A stretch of 64,000 nucleotides of DNA from Geosporobacter sp040797825. Lineage in GTDB: Bacteria > Bacillota > Clostridia > Peptostreptococcales > Thermotaleaceae. Location of the stretch: contig JBFNEZ010000002.1 of assembly GCA_040797825.1 (NCBI GenBank), positions 22,742-86,741 of the forward strand, written 5' to 3'. Positions 53,433 through 62,123 of this stretch are shown here, piece by piece. A program made the position numbers and the translations under genes. The notes under the pieces were generated by a model that was not told the origin of the DNA, did not search any database, and saw nothing but the letters and a program-made list of their open reading frames with translations. Numbering within the stretch: position 1 is the stretch's first letter; every line of letters begins with the position of its first letter.

Positions 53433-54002
53433 CTAATCCAGTATGATATCCTTTAAGGGGCGTTTCGGAACATGATGTACACCGGCTTCATCTCGCCAAT
53501 ACTTTATATCTCCACCCTCTTCTAATCTCTCTAAGACTACATTTTCCTTAGGTTTTCCTAAAGCAATCACCACTAGAATTTCATATTGTTCGGAAATATT
53601 GAGATCCTTTCTTAGTCCATCTTTGTCAAAGGCTCCAAACATACATCCCCCAAGCCGCTGTTCACAGGCTCCTAATAAAATACTCTGACAAGCTATACCA
53701 TGATCCCACCAATAGTTCCTACTAATAGCAGTATCTCCAAGGATTACAATATAAGCAGCAGGTCTTTCTCCTTCAATGGGACCATCCCAATCTTTTAAAT
53801 ATCCTGCCCACTTCAAATGGGGGAATATTTTTTTGTTCTTTTCCTCCTCCCAGGATATTATATATTTTAGGGGTTGCAGGTTGGCCCCTGAGCTGCTTAA
53901 TCGTGCTAAATCTACTAAGTCTCCTAATATATCTTTTCCTATAATCTGATTTTGGTAAAATCTCCTATAGGTTCTATTCTTTAAAATCAGCTCTCTTATC
54001 AT
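53433..54002 (-). CDS. Nitroreductase family flavoprotein
   Basis: A 189-residue FMN-dependent oxidoreductase of the nitroreductase fold: NRTYRRFYQ near 9-17, LARLSSSGANLQPLKYII near 33-50 (FMN phosphate binding), and ACEQRLGGCMFGAFDKD near 112. The physiological substrate is unknown. AGGAGGAAAC precedes the ATG. It is a single gene with a terminator downstream. Confidence 0.88.
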   Translation of the reverse strand: MIRELILKNRTYRRFYQNQIIGKDILGDLVDLARLSSSGANLQPLKYIISWEEEKNKKIFPHLKWAGYLKDWDGPIEGERPAAYIVILGDTAISRNYWWDHGIACQSILLGACEQRLGGCMFGAFDKDGLRKDLNISEQYEILVVIALGKPKENVVLERLEEGGDIKYWRDEAGVHHVPKRPLKDIILD

Positions 54003-54099
54003 GTTGCTGTTTCCTCCTCCATAGACTAATTCTTGAAAATAGCTGTTCTCTATCTACTGCGTCTTATGTGAAAAATCCTTTTCCTTTTTATTCTATGAA

Positions 54100-54126
54100 A
54101 AGAGCAGTACTTTTCATGCTGCTCTT
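54100..54126. terminator. Hairpin in the nitroreductase-M23 spacer
   Basis: AAGAGCAG pairs with CTGCTCTT around an 11-base loop. There is no strong U-run, so its role is uncertain. Confidence 0.4.
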
Positions 54127-54161
54127 AAAGAATTAGATGGATATAAAATATCTTTAGGATT

Positions 54162-54193
54162 AAAAAACATATGCCCATGGACACATGTTTTTT
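54162..54193 (-). terminator. Terminator of the ftsE-ftsX-M23 operon
   Basis: AAAAAACAT pairs with ATGTTTTTT, with U-rich 3' side on the minus strand, 43 bases past the M23 gene stop. Confidence 0.65.
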
Positions 54194-54235
54194 AAATCTT
54201 CATAACAGCTCATTATTATTTATTTATTCATTTAT

Positions 54236-55369
54236 CTACTTTACCCAAGGGATTGGATCCACATAGTCACCATTTTTCCGAACCTCAAAATGAAGGTGTG
54301 GGCCTGTAGACATTCCCGTACTTCCTGCCTTAGCAATAGTATCTCCACGTTTTACTGTATCTTTTTCTTTGACTAATAGGCTTGAGTTGTGGGCATATAA
54401 CGTAACAATTCCGCCACCGTGGTCAACCATAACAACTTTGCCATATCCTCCGAGCCAATCGGAGTGTATTACCGTTCCATCCCCTGCAGCTACTACGTTT
54501 TTACCAGAGGGAATTCCAATGTCTATCCCTGTATGTAGCTTTTTAGTTTTTAATATTGGATGTATCCTATAGCCAAAGGGTGAAGTCACGCGAGTATATC
54601 CCGGTGCAGGCCACGCCATCTGACCACCCTTATATTCTCCAGAAGATTGTTTTTTTCTAATTTCTTCAGCAATTTTTTGTGCATATTTGTTTAATTCGTC
54701 AATTTGAGTTTCAAGCTGCTTATTATCTTGTTGAATCTTCTCCCTCGCCCTGCTGACTTCCCCTCTGCTGCTTTCAAGTTCTTTTTGCTTGGACTCCATG
54801 TTTTGCAACATACTTACCATTCTGCTTTCATGACTCTCTAGGGTTTTCTTCTTTGTTTCCACAGAATCCCTTTGTATCTTCATATATTTTAACAAATCTA
54901 CATCATGATTAAAAATTTTCTTAACCATATCCATCTTAGAAAACAAATCCACAATATTTGCTGAATCCAAAAGCACCTCTGCATAGCCCACATTTCCATT
55001 CTTATACATCACCCGAAGCCGTGCATTAAGCACATCCTTTTTGTCGTCAATGCTCTCCTCAGCTTGTTTTAATTCTTCCTTAGTTTGATTGATTTTACGC
55101 TGGGTTAAAGTGATTTCTGTACTGATCTCTCCCAATTCTTTTTCTGTTTTATCAATTTTATGATCTAAATCTACAATCTGGGTATTTAAACTCTTCTCTT
55201 GATTCTTGTTTTGCACCAGCTTCGTCTGAACATTTTTAATTTGTTGATTTAACTGCCGCAGCTTATTTTGTTCACTGGTCACATCCTGAGCAAAGGCCTC
55301 TAAGGAATAGGCACACAGCAAAGCCACAACTAACAACAACTGAATCATTCTGTTTCCTTTTGTACTCAT
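54236..55369 (-). CDS. M23 peptidoglycan endopeptidase with coiled coil (EnvC/PcsB-like, FtsEX-linked)
   Basis: 377 residues. A signal peptide (about 1-28) ends in EAFAQD. A long coiled coil at about 30-240 is followed by a LytM/M23 domain at about 270-375. The zinc-site motifs HTGIDIGIPSG and GPHLHFEVRKNGDYVDP are intact, so it should be an active endopeptidase. The coiled coil and the position 22 bases after ftsX suggest its activity is gated by FtsEX, as for EnvC or PcsB. GGGGGACAACC precedes the ATG. Confidence 0.92.
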   Translation of the reverse strand: MSTKGNRMIQLLLVVALLCAYSLEAFAQDVTSEQNKLRQLNQQIKNVQTKLVQNKNQEKSLNTQIVDLDHKIDKTEKELGEISTEITLTQRKINQTKEELKQAEESIDDKKDVLNARLRVMYKNGNVGYAEVLLDSANIVDLFSKMDMVKKIFNHDVDLLKYMKIQRDSVETKKKTLESHESRMVSMLQNMESKQKELESSRGEVSRAREKIQQDNKQLETQIDELNKYAQKIAEEIRKKQSSGEYKGGQMAWPAPGYTRVTSPFGYRIHPILKTKKLHTGIDIGIPSGKNVVAAGDGTVIHSDWLGGYGKVVMVDHGGGIVTLYAHNSSLLVKEKDTVKRGDTIAKAGSTGMSTGPHLHFEVRKNGDYVDPIPWVK

Positions 55370-55391
55370 GGTTGTCCCCCTTTACAACTTT

Positions 55392-56288
55392 TTATACTTC
55401 TAAAAATTTTCTCATGGAAAAGATACTGCCTAGAGCACCGATTCCAGTGCCCAATACCATAAAGACAATGGCTAAATCAGTAACTACCATGGATGTGGGT
55501 ATCATATAGGTAGAAATCATTACATAGAGTCTATCGGTTATAAAATCAAAAATACTTTTATAGCTATAACTCACGATAAGAAGAGCAATGCCTGCTCCCA
55601 CAAAACCTAACACCATGCCCTCTACAAGGAATGGCCACCGTACAAACCAATTGGTTGCACCAACATACTTCATAATATTGATTTCCCTATATCGGGCAGT
55701 AACTGTAATCTTGATCGTATTGGAAATGATAAACATGGATATTATAATCAGTATTCCAATAATGATTAAACCAGCAACACGAATAAAATGGGTGATACGC
55801 AACAGCCTGTCCACTACATCCTTATAATATTTTACTTCCTCCAAGCCCTCAATATTTTGTACGGCATCTACTACTTGACCAGCATACTCAATATCCTTTA
55901 ATTTTAATATATAAGAATTAGGTAATGGATTGGTCTCTAATCCTTCTAGGAGATATCCATGCTCTCCCCACTGATTTTTTAAATTTTCTAGAGCTTCCAT
56001 TTTAGATATATAGTAGGTAGTTTCAATACCTTCTACCCCTTTTATTTTCCTACCAATTTCGTCAATTTGCTGCTGAGTTAGTTCATCTTTTAAATAGAGC
56101 TGAACGGAATCAAATTGGCCCTTGGCTGTTTCGGCAAGGCTGTTGATGTTCAAAATAATCATAAATACAATCCCTAATATAATTAAGGCAGAAGCCACAG
56201 AGCCTATAGAAGCAAAGGTCATCATTCTGTTTCTCCACAATCCCTTGAAACCTTGTCGAATCATATAGGATATGGTTCTAATCTTCAT
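55392..56288 (-). CDS. ftsX: Cell-division protein FtsX
   Basis: A membrane protein of about 298 residues with an N-terminal transmembrane segment (about 20-45), a large extracellular loop (about 50-165) that would contact the M23 enzyme, and three C-terminal membrane segments. The start MKIRTISYMIRQGFKGLWRNR is typical of the family. The ATG at 56288, with AAAGGTG 9 bases upstream, is preferred over two earlier starts. It overlaps the end of ftsE. Confidence 0.95.
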   Translation of the reverse strand: MKIRTISYMIRQGFKGLWRNRMMTFASIGSVASALIILGIVFMIILNINSLAETAKGQFDSVQLYLKDELTQQQIDEIGRKIKGVEGIETTYYISKMEALENLKNQWGEHGYLLEGLETNPLPNSYILKLKDIEYAGQVVDAVQNIEGLEEVKYYKDVVDRLLRITHFIRVAGLIIIGILIIISMFIISNTIKITVTARYREINIMKYVGATNWFVRWPFLVEGMVLGFVGAGIALLIVSYSYKSIFDFITDRLYVMISTYMIPTSMVVTDLAIVFMVLGTGIGALGSIFSMRKFLEV

Positions 56289-56964
56289 AGCCATACACAC
56301 CTTTCTGATCGTCTCTTACAATGCGTCCTGCCTCTAATGCAATCACCCGCTGCTGCATCATATCTACAATATCCTTGGCATGTGTAGCCATTACAATGGT
56401 GGTTCCCCTGCGATTAATTTGTTTAAGCAGTTTCATAATTTCCCAGGCAGTCTCCGGATCCAGGTTACCCGTAGGCTCATCAGCAATCAGTACAGCAGGA
56501 TTATTAACAATAGCTCGTGCGATAGAAACCCGTTGTTGTTCCCCTCCTGAAAGCTGTTCTGGATACATATTGGCCTTATCACTTAATGATACCATGCTCA
56601 GGATAGTGGGCACCTGCCTTCGTATTTCTTTGGGACTGGCTTCGATGATTTCCATGGCAAAGGCAACATTTTCAAAAACAGTTTTATTCTGCAGCAGCCG
56701 AAAGTCTTGGAAAACAATCCCCATCTTCCGTCTAAGTATAGGTACTTTTCGCTTAGACAAAGCTGTTGCATCTACATTATCAATCACAATTCTTCCTTCT
56801 GTAGGCTCTACTTCTTTTAATAAAAGCTTAATAAAAGTAGATTTTCCAGCACCACTGGGTCCTACAAGAAAGGCAAAATCTCCTTTATTTATACGGATAT
56901 TTATATTTGAAAGGGCTGAAGTGCCATTTTTATACTGTTTTGATACATTCAACAATTCTATCAT
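56278..56964 (-). CDS. ftsE: Cell-division ATP-binding protein FtsE
   Basis: An ABC ATPase of about 228 residues. Walker A GPSGAGKST near 35, VFQDFRLL near 85, signature LSGGEQQR near 138 and Walker B VLIADEPTGNLDP near 158 are present. With FtsX it transmits ATP-driven changes across the membrane to activate the cell-wall hydrolase. The ATG at 56964 has AGGAG 9 bases upstream; an ATG at 56973 touches the SD. A TATAAT-like -10 lies about 145 bases upstream. Confidence 0.96.
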   Translation of the reverse strand: MIELLNVSKQYKNGTSALSNINIRINKGDFAFLVGPSGAGKSTFIKLLLKEVEPTEGRIVIDNVDATALSKRKVPILRRKMGIVFQDFRLLQNKTVFENVAFAMEIIEASPKEIRRQVPTILSMVSLSDKANMYPEQLSGGEQQRVSIARAIVNNPAVLIADEPTGNLDPETAWEIMKLLKQINRRGTTIVMATHAKDIVDMMQQRVIALEAGRIVRDDQKGVYGYED

Positions 56965-57263
56965 TATGACCATCTCCTACTAATTCTTTTACATTTCTAC
57001 AAAGTCATTAGAATATCCTCTAATATTGTAACATGAATTTATAATAGATTTGTCCTAAATTTAAATAAAAACACAAAAAACTACTTAATTTGTTGTTCCT
57101 ACCACTATTATAGTATGAATTGATTTTTTTTTCTAACGCTAATACTTGCCAACTGGAGCAATCACCAAAAGCTCTTGACATAAATATTTTTTCTTTAAAA
57201 GAAGGATTATAGGTTCTCGTAGAGAAAATAGTATTAGCAAAACAATGGATGGGAGATGATCTT

Positions 57264-57833
57264 GTGAAAAAAGAAATGAGGAGGCAGGTACTCGAGCTTA
57301 GGGGAACGCTTTCCCCAGAAGAACTTGAAAAAAAAAGTATGGCAATTTTTAGCCACTTGACAAATTCGTCACTTTATCAAAATGCCAATGCGGTTATGGC
57401 CTATATTGATTTCAGAAATGAAGTAAAAACCGACCGAATTATTGACGACCTAATCACCTCTAATAAAAAAGCCATTGTCCCCATTTGTATTCCTAAAACT
57501 AGAGAAATGTTACTCTCTCAGTTATTAAATCCTCATGAGGAATTAGCACCAGCACATTTTGGCGTTTTAGAGCCTAAGGCTGAATATATTCGTCCCGTTA
57601 ATGCTTCAAATATCGATTTGGTACTTGTTCCAGGTGTTGCCTTTGATCGTAAGGGCTACCGTATCGGCTACGGGGGTGGTTACTATGACCGTTTTTTTGA
57701 AAAGCTTCCTAAAAAAATCCCGTCCCTCGCCCTTGCCTTTGATCTTCAGCTTATTGACTCCGTTCCTACAGATGCTTTTGATCAGGCTGTGGATTATATT
57801 GTTACAGAATCTGGAATTATCCAATGTAAATAG
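57264..57833 (+). CDS. 5-formyltetrahydrofolate cyclo-ligase
   Basis: A 189-residue ATP-dependent enzyme that converts 5-formyl-THF to 5,10-methenyl-THF, recycling one-carbon folate. The N-terminal KKEMRRQVLELR binds ATP phosphate and GYRIGYGGGYYDRFFEKL near 132-150 is the family signature. The GTG start at 57264 with GGGAG 8 bases upstream is preferred over an ATG at 57249 that lies at the SD. The spacer 56974-57263 is AT-rich and shows no other gene. Confidence 0.93.
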   Translation: MKKEMRRQVLELRGTLSPEELEKKSMAIFSHLTNSSLYQNANAVMAYIDFRNEVKTDRIIDDLITSNKKAIVPICIPKTREMLLSQLLNPHEELAPAHFGVLEPKAEYIRPVNASNIDLVLVPGVAFDRKGYRIGYGGGYYDRFFEKLPKKIPSLALAFDLQLIDSVPTDAFDQAVDYIVTESGIIQCK

Positions 57834-57857
57834 AGCAGACCATAGTCTGCTCTATTT
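57828..57857. terminator. Bidirectional terminator after the cyclo-ligase gene
   Basis: AAATAGAGCAGAC pairs with GTCTGCTCTATTT (13 bp) around CATA. It separates this gene from the converging Lon-like gene. Confidence 0.85.
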
Positions 57858-57858
57858 A

Positions 57859-60270
57859 TTATACTGATTCTTTCTTTTCTTCATTTTCTTCTGGCTCTTC
57901 TAAAAATCTTTCAAGCTCTTTATTAACAAGATAATATATCGTGTTTTCTGGAAATTCTCCATCTTGATTTTTTTCACCTGCAGCCCTATCCGTGAGAATC
58001 TCTATGCCCTCTTCTACTGTTTTGATGGCGTAAATATTGAACAAATTATGTTCAACGGCTTTGATTATCTCGTCATTTAACATTAAATTCTTTACATTCT
58101 GATGGGGTATCATGACCCCCTGCTTCCCATTTAATCCCTTTAATTTACAAACCTTAAAAAAGCCTTCAATTTTTTCATTCACACCACCAATGGGTTGAAT
58201 CTGGCCTTTTTGATTTACGGAGCCGGTTACAGCAATATACTGCTTCAAGGGCACCTTTGAGAGACTTGATAACAGAGCATAAAGTTCTGTACTAGATGCA
58301 CTGTCTCCATCAACACCGGAATACAGCTGCTCAAAAACAATATTTGCTGATAACGATAGGGGCTTGTCTTGTGCAAATTGATCTCCAATATAGCCGGTGA
58401 GAATCAGTACTCCCTTGTCATGAATACTGCCACTTTTACGGATTTCTCTTTCAATATTAATAATTCCTGACTTTCCTTTATAGGTCGTAACCGTAATTTT
58501 ACTTGGTTTTCCAAAGGAATATTCGCCTGTACCTGTTACCGCCAGTCCATTTATTTCTCCAATTTTTTCTCCTTCCACATCCAGTAGAAGGGTCCCGTCC
58601 TCAAAGAATTCCATGGTCTTTTCTTCATATTTATTGTTTCTCTTGATCTTTTCTAAAATTGCTTTTTCAACATGTAGAATTGTGACCAATTCTGAATCCA
58701 TAATTTCTGCCCATCGATCTGCTTCGTAGAGAATTTCTACAACCTGGTTAAATCGGGAGCTCAATTTATGTTGATTATCTGCCAGCCGTGAACTGTATTC
58801 GATCATCCTGCCAACAGCACTTTTATCAAAATGCCTTAAGCCTTCCTTTTCACAATGGGTAGCAATAAATCGAGCCATCTTATAAACATTCTCTTGATTT
58901 CTGCTCATTTCTATGTCAAAATCTGCCATAATCTTGAATAATTTTTTAAAGTCTTCTTCGTAGGTATATAACAAATAGTAGGTATAAGGATCACCTATTA
59001 ATATCACTTTGATATCTAGTGGGATAGGCTGAGGCTTCAAGGTGGTAGTAACAACATAGCCTATCTGCTTGTCTAAACCTTCTATATGGATTTCATTGGT
59101 CTTTAATGCACGCTTTAATGCATCCCAAGCAAAGGGATTGGCAAGTAAATCCTTAGCTTGAAGGATTAGATATCCGCCATTAGCCTGATGGAGTGCTCCA
59201 GCTTTCACCTGTGTAAAGTCTGTTTTCATAACGCCTAATTCATTTTTATACTCAATCCTACCTACAAGGTTATAGTAAGTGGGATTGGCCTCATTAATAA
59301 TGGGTGCACCTTTTTGATCACTATTATCAATAAATAAATTTACAGCATATCGATCAAAAAAAGCTTCTGTTGATCGCATTTGAAACATTGCTAAGGGATT
59401 ATTCATATCTTGTCCCTGTTCAGACTTGAACTTATCAATATGTTCTACAATATCTTGCTCTAGTAGTGATAAAAACTCTTGAAGCGCTTCCTCATCACTA
59501 AATTTATCTCTTAATTGATTGATATAAAAATGCACCACGTCATGTCCAGTTTTTTCATCCATCTCTTTTATTTTGCTTCTAAACTCTTCTTCTAATATTC
59601 TTAACTTATTAAAAATATCAATTGTTTCTAGGCTTAATTGATTGGAATTCTGCCGCAAAGTATCTAGTTCTGGAATAGTCAGATTTTTATATTCTTCTTC
59701 ACTCATGGGTCTTCCATCTTTTAGTGGGATGCTCAACAAGCCTCTCTCCGTCTGACTAAAGGCAAATTGATAGGCCTTAGCCATTTCATTGAGTTGATCA
59801 ATCACTTCTTGTGTATAGTTCTGATATTGCTGTACCAAAACACTTTTCTTGTTTTCATATTCCTTACTTAAAAAAAATTGAGGTATTTCTTTTTTCAAAA
59901 TATCAATCATATCTTCAATGTCTTTTTTAAAAATCTTTGCAGTGCCATTCTTTAGTTCTAAAGCAATGGGATTGTCCGAAGCTTTAAAATTATATACATA
60001 GACCCAGTCTGCTGGTGTTTCTTTGGTTTCTGCTTTTTTCTCTGCAATGGATAGGACATAGCTATTACGCCCTGTACCACTAAGTCCGGAAACAAATATA
60101 TTATATCCCTTCTTTTTAATATCCAAACCAAATTCTAAGGCCTCTGCAGCCCTCTGCTGGCCAATGATCCCTTGGAGAGGATATAAATCAGCTGTTGAAT
60201 TAAAATCAAAGCTTTCTATATCGCATTTGCTTTTTAATTTTTCCACTGGAACTTTATAATTATCTATCAT
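57859..60270 (-). CDS. Lon-family AAA-containing protease (LonB/YcbZ-like)
   Basis: An 803-residue ATP-dependent-type serine protease. The N-terminal AAA part has GLSGTGRNS near 60-68, in which the usual Walker A lysine is replaced by arginine, and an inserted helical region at about 120-260. A second part of the ATPase carries GGYLILQAKDLL near 370. The Lon proteolytic domain at about 590-780 has the catalytic Ser in GVDGDSASSTELY near 665 and the Lys in IGGVNEKIEGFF near 710. It has neither the N-terminal domain of LonA nor a transmembrane segment. GGGAGGTAGAAAG precedes the ATG. Confidence 0.9.
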   Translation of the reverse strand: MIDNYKVPVEKLKSKCDIESFDFNSTADLYPLQGIIGQQRAAEALEFGLDIKKKGYNIFVSGLSGTGRNSYVLSIAEKKAETKETPADWVYVYNFKASDNPIALELKNGTAKIFKKDIEDMIDILKKEIPQFFLSKEYENKKSVLVQQYQNYTQEVIDQLNEMAKAYQFAFSQTERGLLSIPLKDGRPMSEEEYKNLTIPELDTLRQNSNQLSLETIDIFNKLRILEEEFRSKIKEMDEKTGHDVVHFYINQLRDKFSDEEALQEFLSLLEQDIVEHIDKFKSEQGQDMNNPLAMFQMRSTEAFFDRYAVNLFIDNSDQKGAPIINEANPTYYNLVGRIEYKNELGVMKTDFTQVKAGALHQANGGYLILQAKDLLANPFAWDALKRALKTNEIHIEGLDKQIGYVVTTTLKPQPIPLDIKVILIGDPYTYYLLYTYEEDFKKLFKIMADFDIEMSRNQENVYKMARFIATHCEKEGLRHFDKSAVGRMIEYSSRLADNQHKLSSRFNQVVEILYEADRWAEIMDSELVTILHVEKAILEKIKRNNKYEEKTMEFFEDGTLLLDVEGEKIGEINGLAVTGTGEYSFGKPSKITVTTYKGKSGIINIEREIRKSGSIHDKGVLILTGYIGDQFAQDKPLSLSANIVFEQLYSGVDGDSASSTELYALLSSLSKVPLKQYIAVTGSVNQKGQIQPIGGVNEKIEGFFKVCKLKGLNGKQGVMIPHQNVKNLMLNDEIIKAVEHNLFNIYAIKTVEEGIEILTDRAAGEKNQDGEFPENTIYYLVNKELERFLEEPEENEEKKESV

Positions 60271-60385
60271 TCTTTCTACCTCCCTAGTTTAGTTTGTTAA
60301 TATCTATACCCTGTTATGTACAAACTATAAAAATTAATCTTCTATCTATACTAGTTATTTTGAAACCCATGTTGTTCAAAGCCAT

Positions 60386-60421
60386 AAAAATAGCCTGTAT
60401 TGGGAAATACAGGCTATTTTT
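60386..60421 (-). terminator. Terminator after the PrcB-like gene
   Basis: AAAAATAGCCTGTATT pairs with AATACAGGCTATTTTT (16 bp) around GGGA. The upper end overlaps the stop codon of the upstream gene. Confidence 0.88.
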
Positions 60422-60894
60422 TACTCTTCATATTTAACTTTCAATTCAATTTTATCTGGAAGTTCCTTTAGATTGGTCTTTGCAACTGCATAGGGATATG
60501 TAATTACCTGTGTTACTACATCTCCAGGTTTAGGATCCTGGAATGTTACATATACTACCAACTTGATTTTATCTTCTTCTTTTACTTTTATTAACTGATC
60601 TATATCAACCGTATATCCACCTGTAGGCTTTTCTCCCCTTGTAGCAACAACATATACTTCTCCATCCACTTTGCATGCCAAAGCTCTTTCTAATGCTTTA
60701 TATCTTGGTAATATTTCTTGAACTTTCTGCGGTATTGCTTCTTCTGTCAACACCTCAAAGGTCACAATGTCATCACTTTTCATAAAATATTTAACCGTAT
60801 AAATCCCTGCAATCACAATCAGCAGAATAATTGCTATGATTGCTATGGTTCTCAAATTAATCCCTTTTAGGTTAAAAGAAAACTTAAACTTCAC
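60421..60894 (-). CDS. Membrane-anchored protein with PrcB-like C-terminal domain
   Basis: 157 residues. A single transmembrane segment (LRTIAIIAIILLIVIAGIY, about 15-33) is followed by an extracytoplasmic domain. There VYVVATRGEKPTGGYTVDID (about 93-112) resembles the PrcB C-terminal domain of protease-complex subunits. The GTG at 60894 has GGGGGG 6 bases upstream; a TTG at 60918 has no ribosome binding site. It is a single gene; the function of this family is not established for this organism. Confidence 0.72.
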   Translation of the reverse strand: MKFKFSFNLKGINLRTIAIIAIILLIVIAGIYTVKYFMKSDDIVTFEVLTEEAIPQKVQEILPRYKALERALACKVDGEVYVVATRGEKPTGGYTVDIDQLIKVKEEDKIKLVVYVTFQDPKPGDVVTQVITYPYAVAKTNLKELPDKIELKVKYEE

Positions 60895-61068
60895 TCGTAT
60901 CCCCCCCTTATTCCTCAATATATACTAAATAGTATTCTGAATGTCCCGTAAATATTCTATGTAAAAAGAAAAAAGAGAGACAAAAAGAATTTGATATTAT
61001 TATTTTACCTCTATGTGGAAACATTAAAAAGGAACAGCTTATATTTTATAAGTAGATAGGAGCCTTTT

Positions 61069-62121
61069 ATGAAACCGTTGGTTATACTTACAAGAAGTCA
61101 CCAAGTAGAGAGTATTCATTATGGTGCTATATGCATTTCTGATCACAATAAAAAACTTCATTTTTGTATTGGAGATCCCAGTAGAAAAATATACCTTCGT
61201 TCCTCAGCAAAGCCTTTTCAAGCTGTGCCTCTTCTACTATCAGGAGCTATGGATCACTTTGGAATCACTAAAAAGGAACTGGCTATTATTTGCTCTTCCC
61301 ACAGTGGTGAAGACTTCCATAGGGGAACTGTTTATTCTATTTTAGATAAAATTGGTTTAAGTGAAGATGCTTTAAACTGCGGTATCTGTAATCCCTATAA
61401 TGAAAAAATGCAAGCTCTAATTATCAATGGCAAGGAAAAACCTTCTCAGCTTTTTAACTGTTGTTCCGGAAAACACGCGGGAATGCTTGCGCTTTGTAGA
61501 TTTCATGGCTTTCCAGTAGAAAATTATACAGATAAAGAACATCCTGTCCAACAGCTTATTTTAAAAACCCTAACAGAACTGTTAAATTGCTCACCAGAAG
61601 AAATAGACATTGGTGAAGATGGCTGTGGGGTTCCTAATTTTATGATTTCTATGGAACAGACTGCCTATCTTTATGCTGCATTAGCTATGGGGAAAAAGGG
61701 ACATGCAACCTATGGAAAAGCACTTGAGGTTATTCGGGATGCTATGATTACCTATCCCAGGATGATAAATGGTGATGGAGAATTTTGCACAGAATTAATC
61801 AACTACACCAGAGGAAAGGTTGTTGGAAAAGTTGGTGGTGAGGGAATCTATTGTCTCGCCATTCCTCACAAAGGAGTTGGGATCGCTATCAAGATAGGCG
61901 ATGGTAACGAAAGAGCTGTTTATCCTGCGGCCATGTCTATTTTAAAGCAGCTGGAAATATTGCAGCCTGAAATGGAAAACCAACTAATCAATTGGGCCTT
62001 CCCGCCTATTAAAAGTCACCGGGGAAATGTTCAGGGATATACACTGCCCATTTTCAATATTTTTCATGATAACTATCCAACCATACAAGTAGGAGATAAA
62101 TTTGTTTTTAAAGGAGAATGA
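61069..62121 (+). CDS. Asparaginase II family protein (Rhizobium AnsA type), first copy
   Basis: 350 residues of the asparaginase family unrelated to E. coli AnsB. Blocks are YLRSSAKPFQAVPLLLSGA near 44-62, ICSSHSGEDFH near 77, CCSGKHAGMLALCR near 133 and DGCGVPNF near 187; the Ser and Lys of SxxK (SSAK) and SGKH are the presumed active-site residues. It likely hydrolyses asparagine or a related amide to ammonia in the cytoplasm. AGGAGCC precedes the ATG. It overlaps the second copy. Confidence 0.9.
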   Translation: MKPLVILTRSHQVESIHYGAICISDHNKKLHFCIGDPSRKIYLRSSAKPFQAVPLLLSGAMDHFGITKKELAIICSSHSGEDFHRGTVYSILDKIGLSEDALNCGICNPYNEKMQALIINGKEKPSQLFNCCSGKHAGMLALCRFHGFPVENYTDKEHPVQQLILKTLTELLNCSPEEIDIGEDGCGVPNFMISMEQTAYLYAALAMGKKGHATYGKALEVIRDAMITYPRMINGDGEFCTELINYTRGKVVGKVGGEGIYCLAIPHKGVGIAIKIGDGNERAVYPAAMSILKQLEILQPEMENQLINWAFPPIKSHRGNVQGYTLPIFNIFHDNYPTIQVGDKFVFKGE

Positions 62122-62123
62122 TT

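Noticed and set aside
57120..57263. 6S RNA next to the cyclo-ligase gene, as in Proteobacteria
   Set aside because: No long bulged hairpin typical of 6S RNA could be drawn here.
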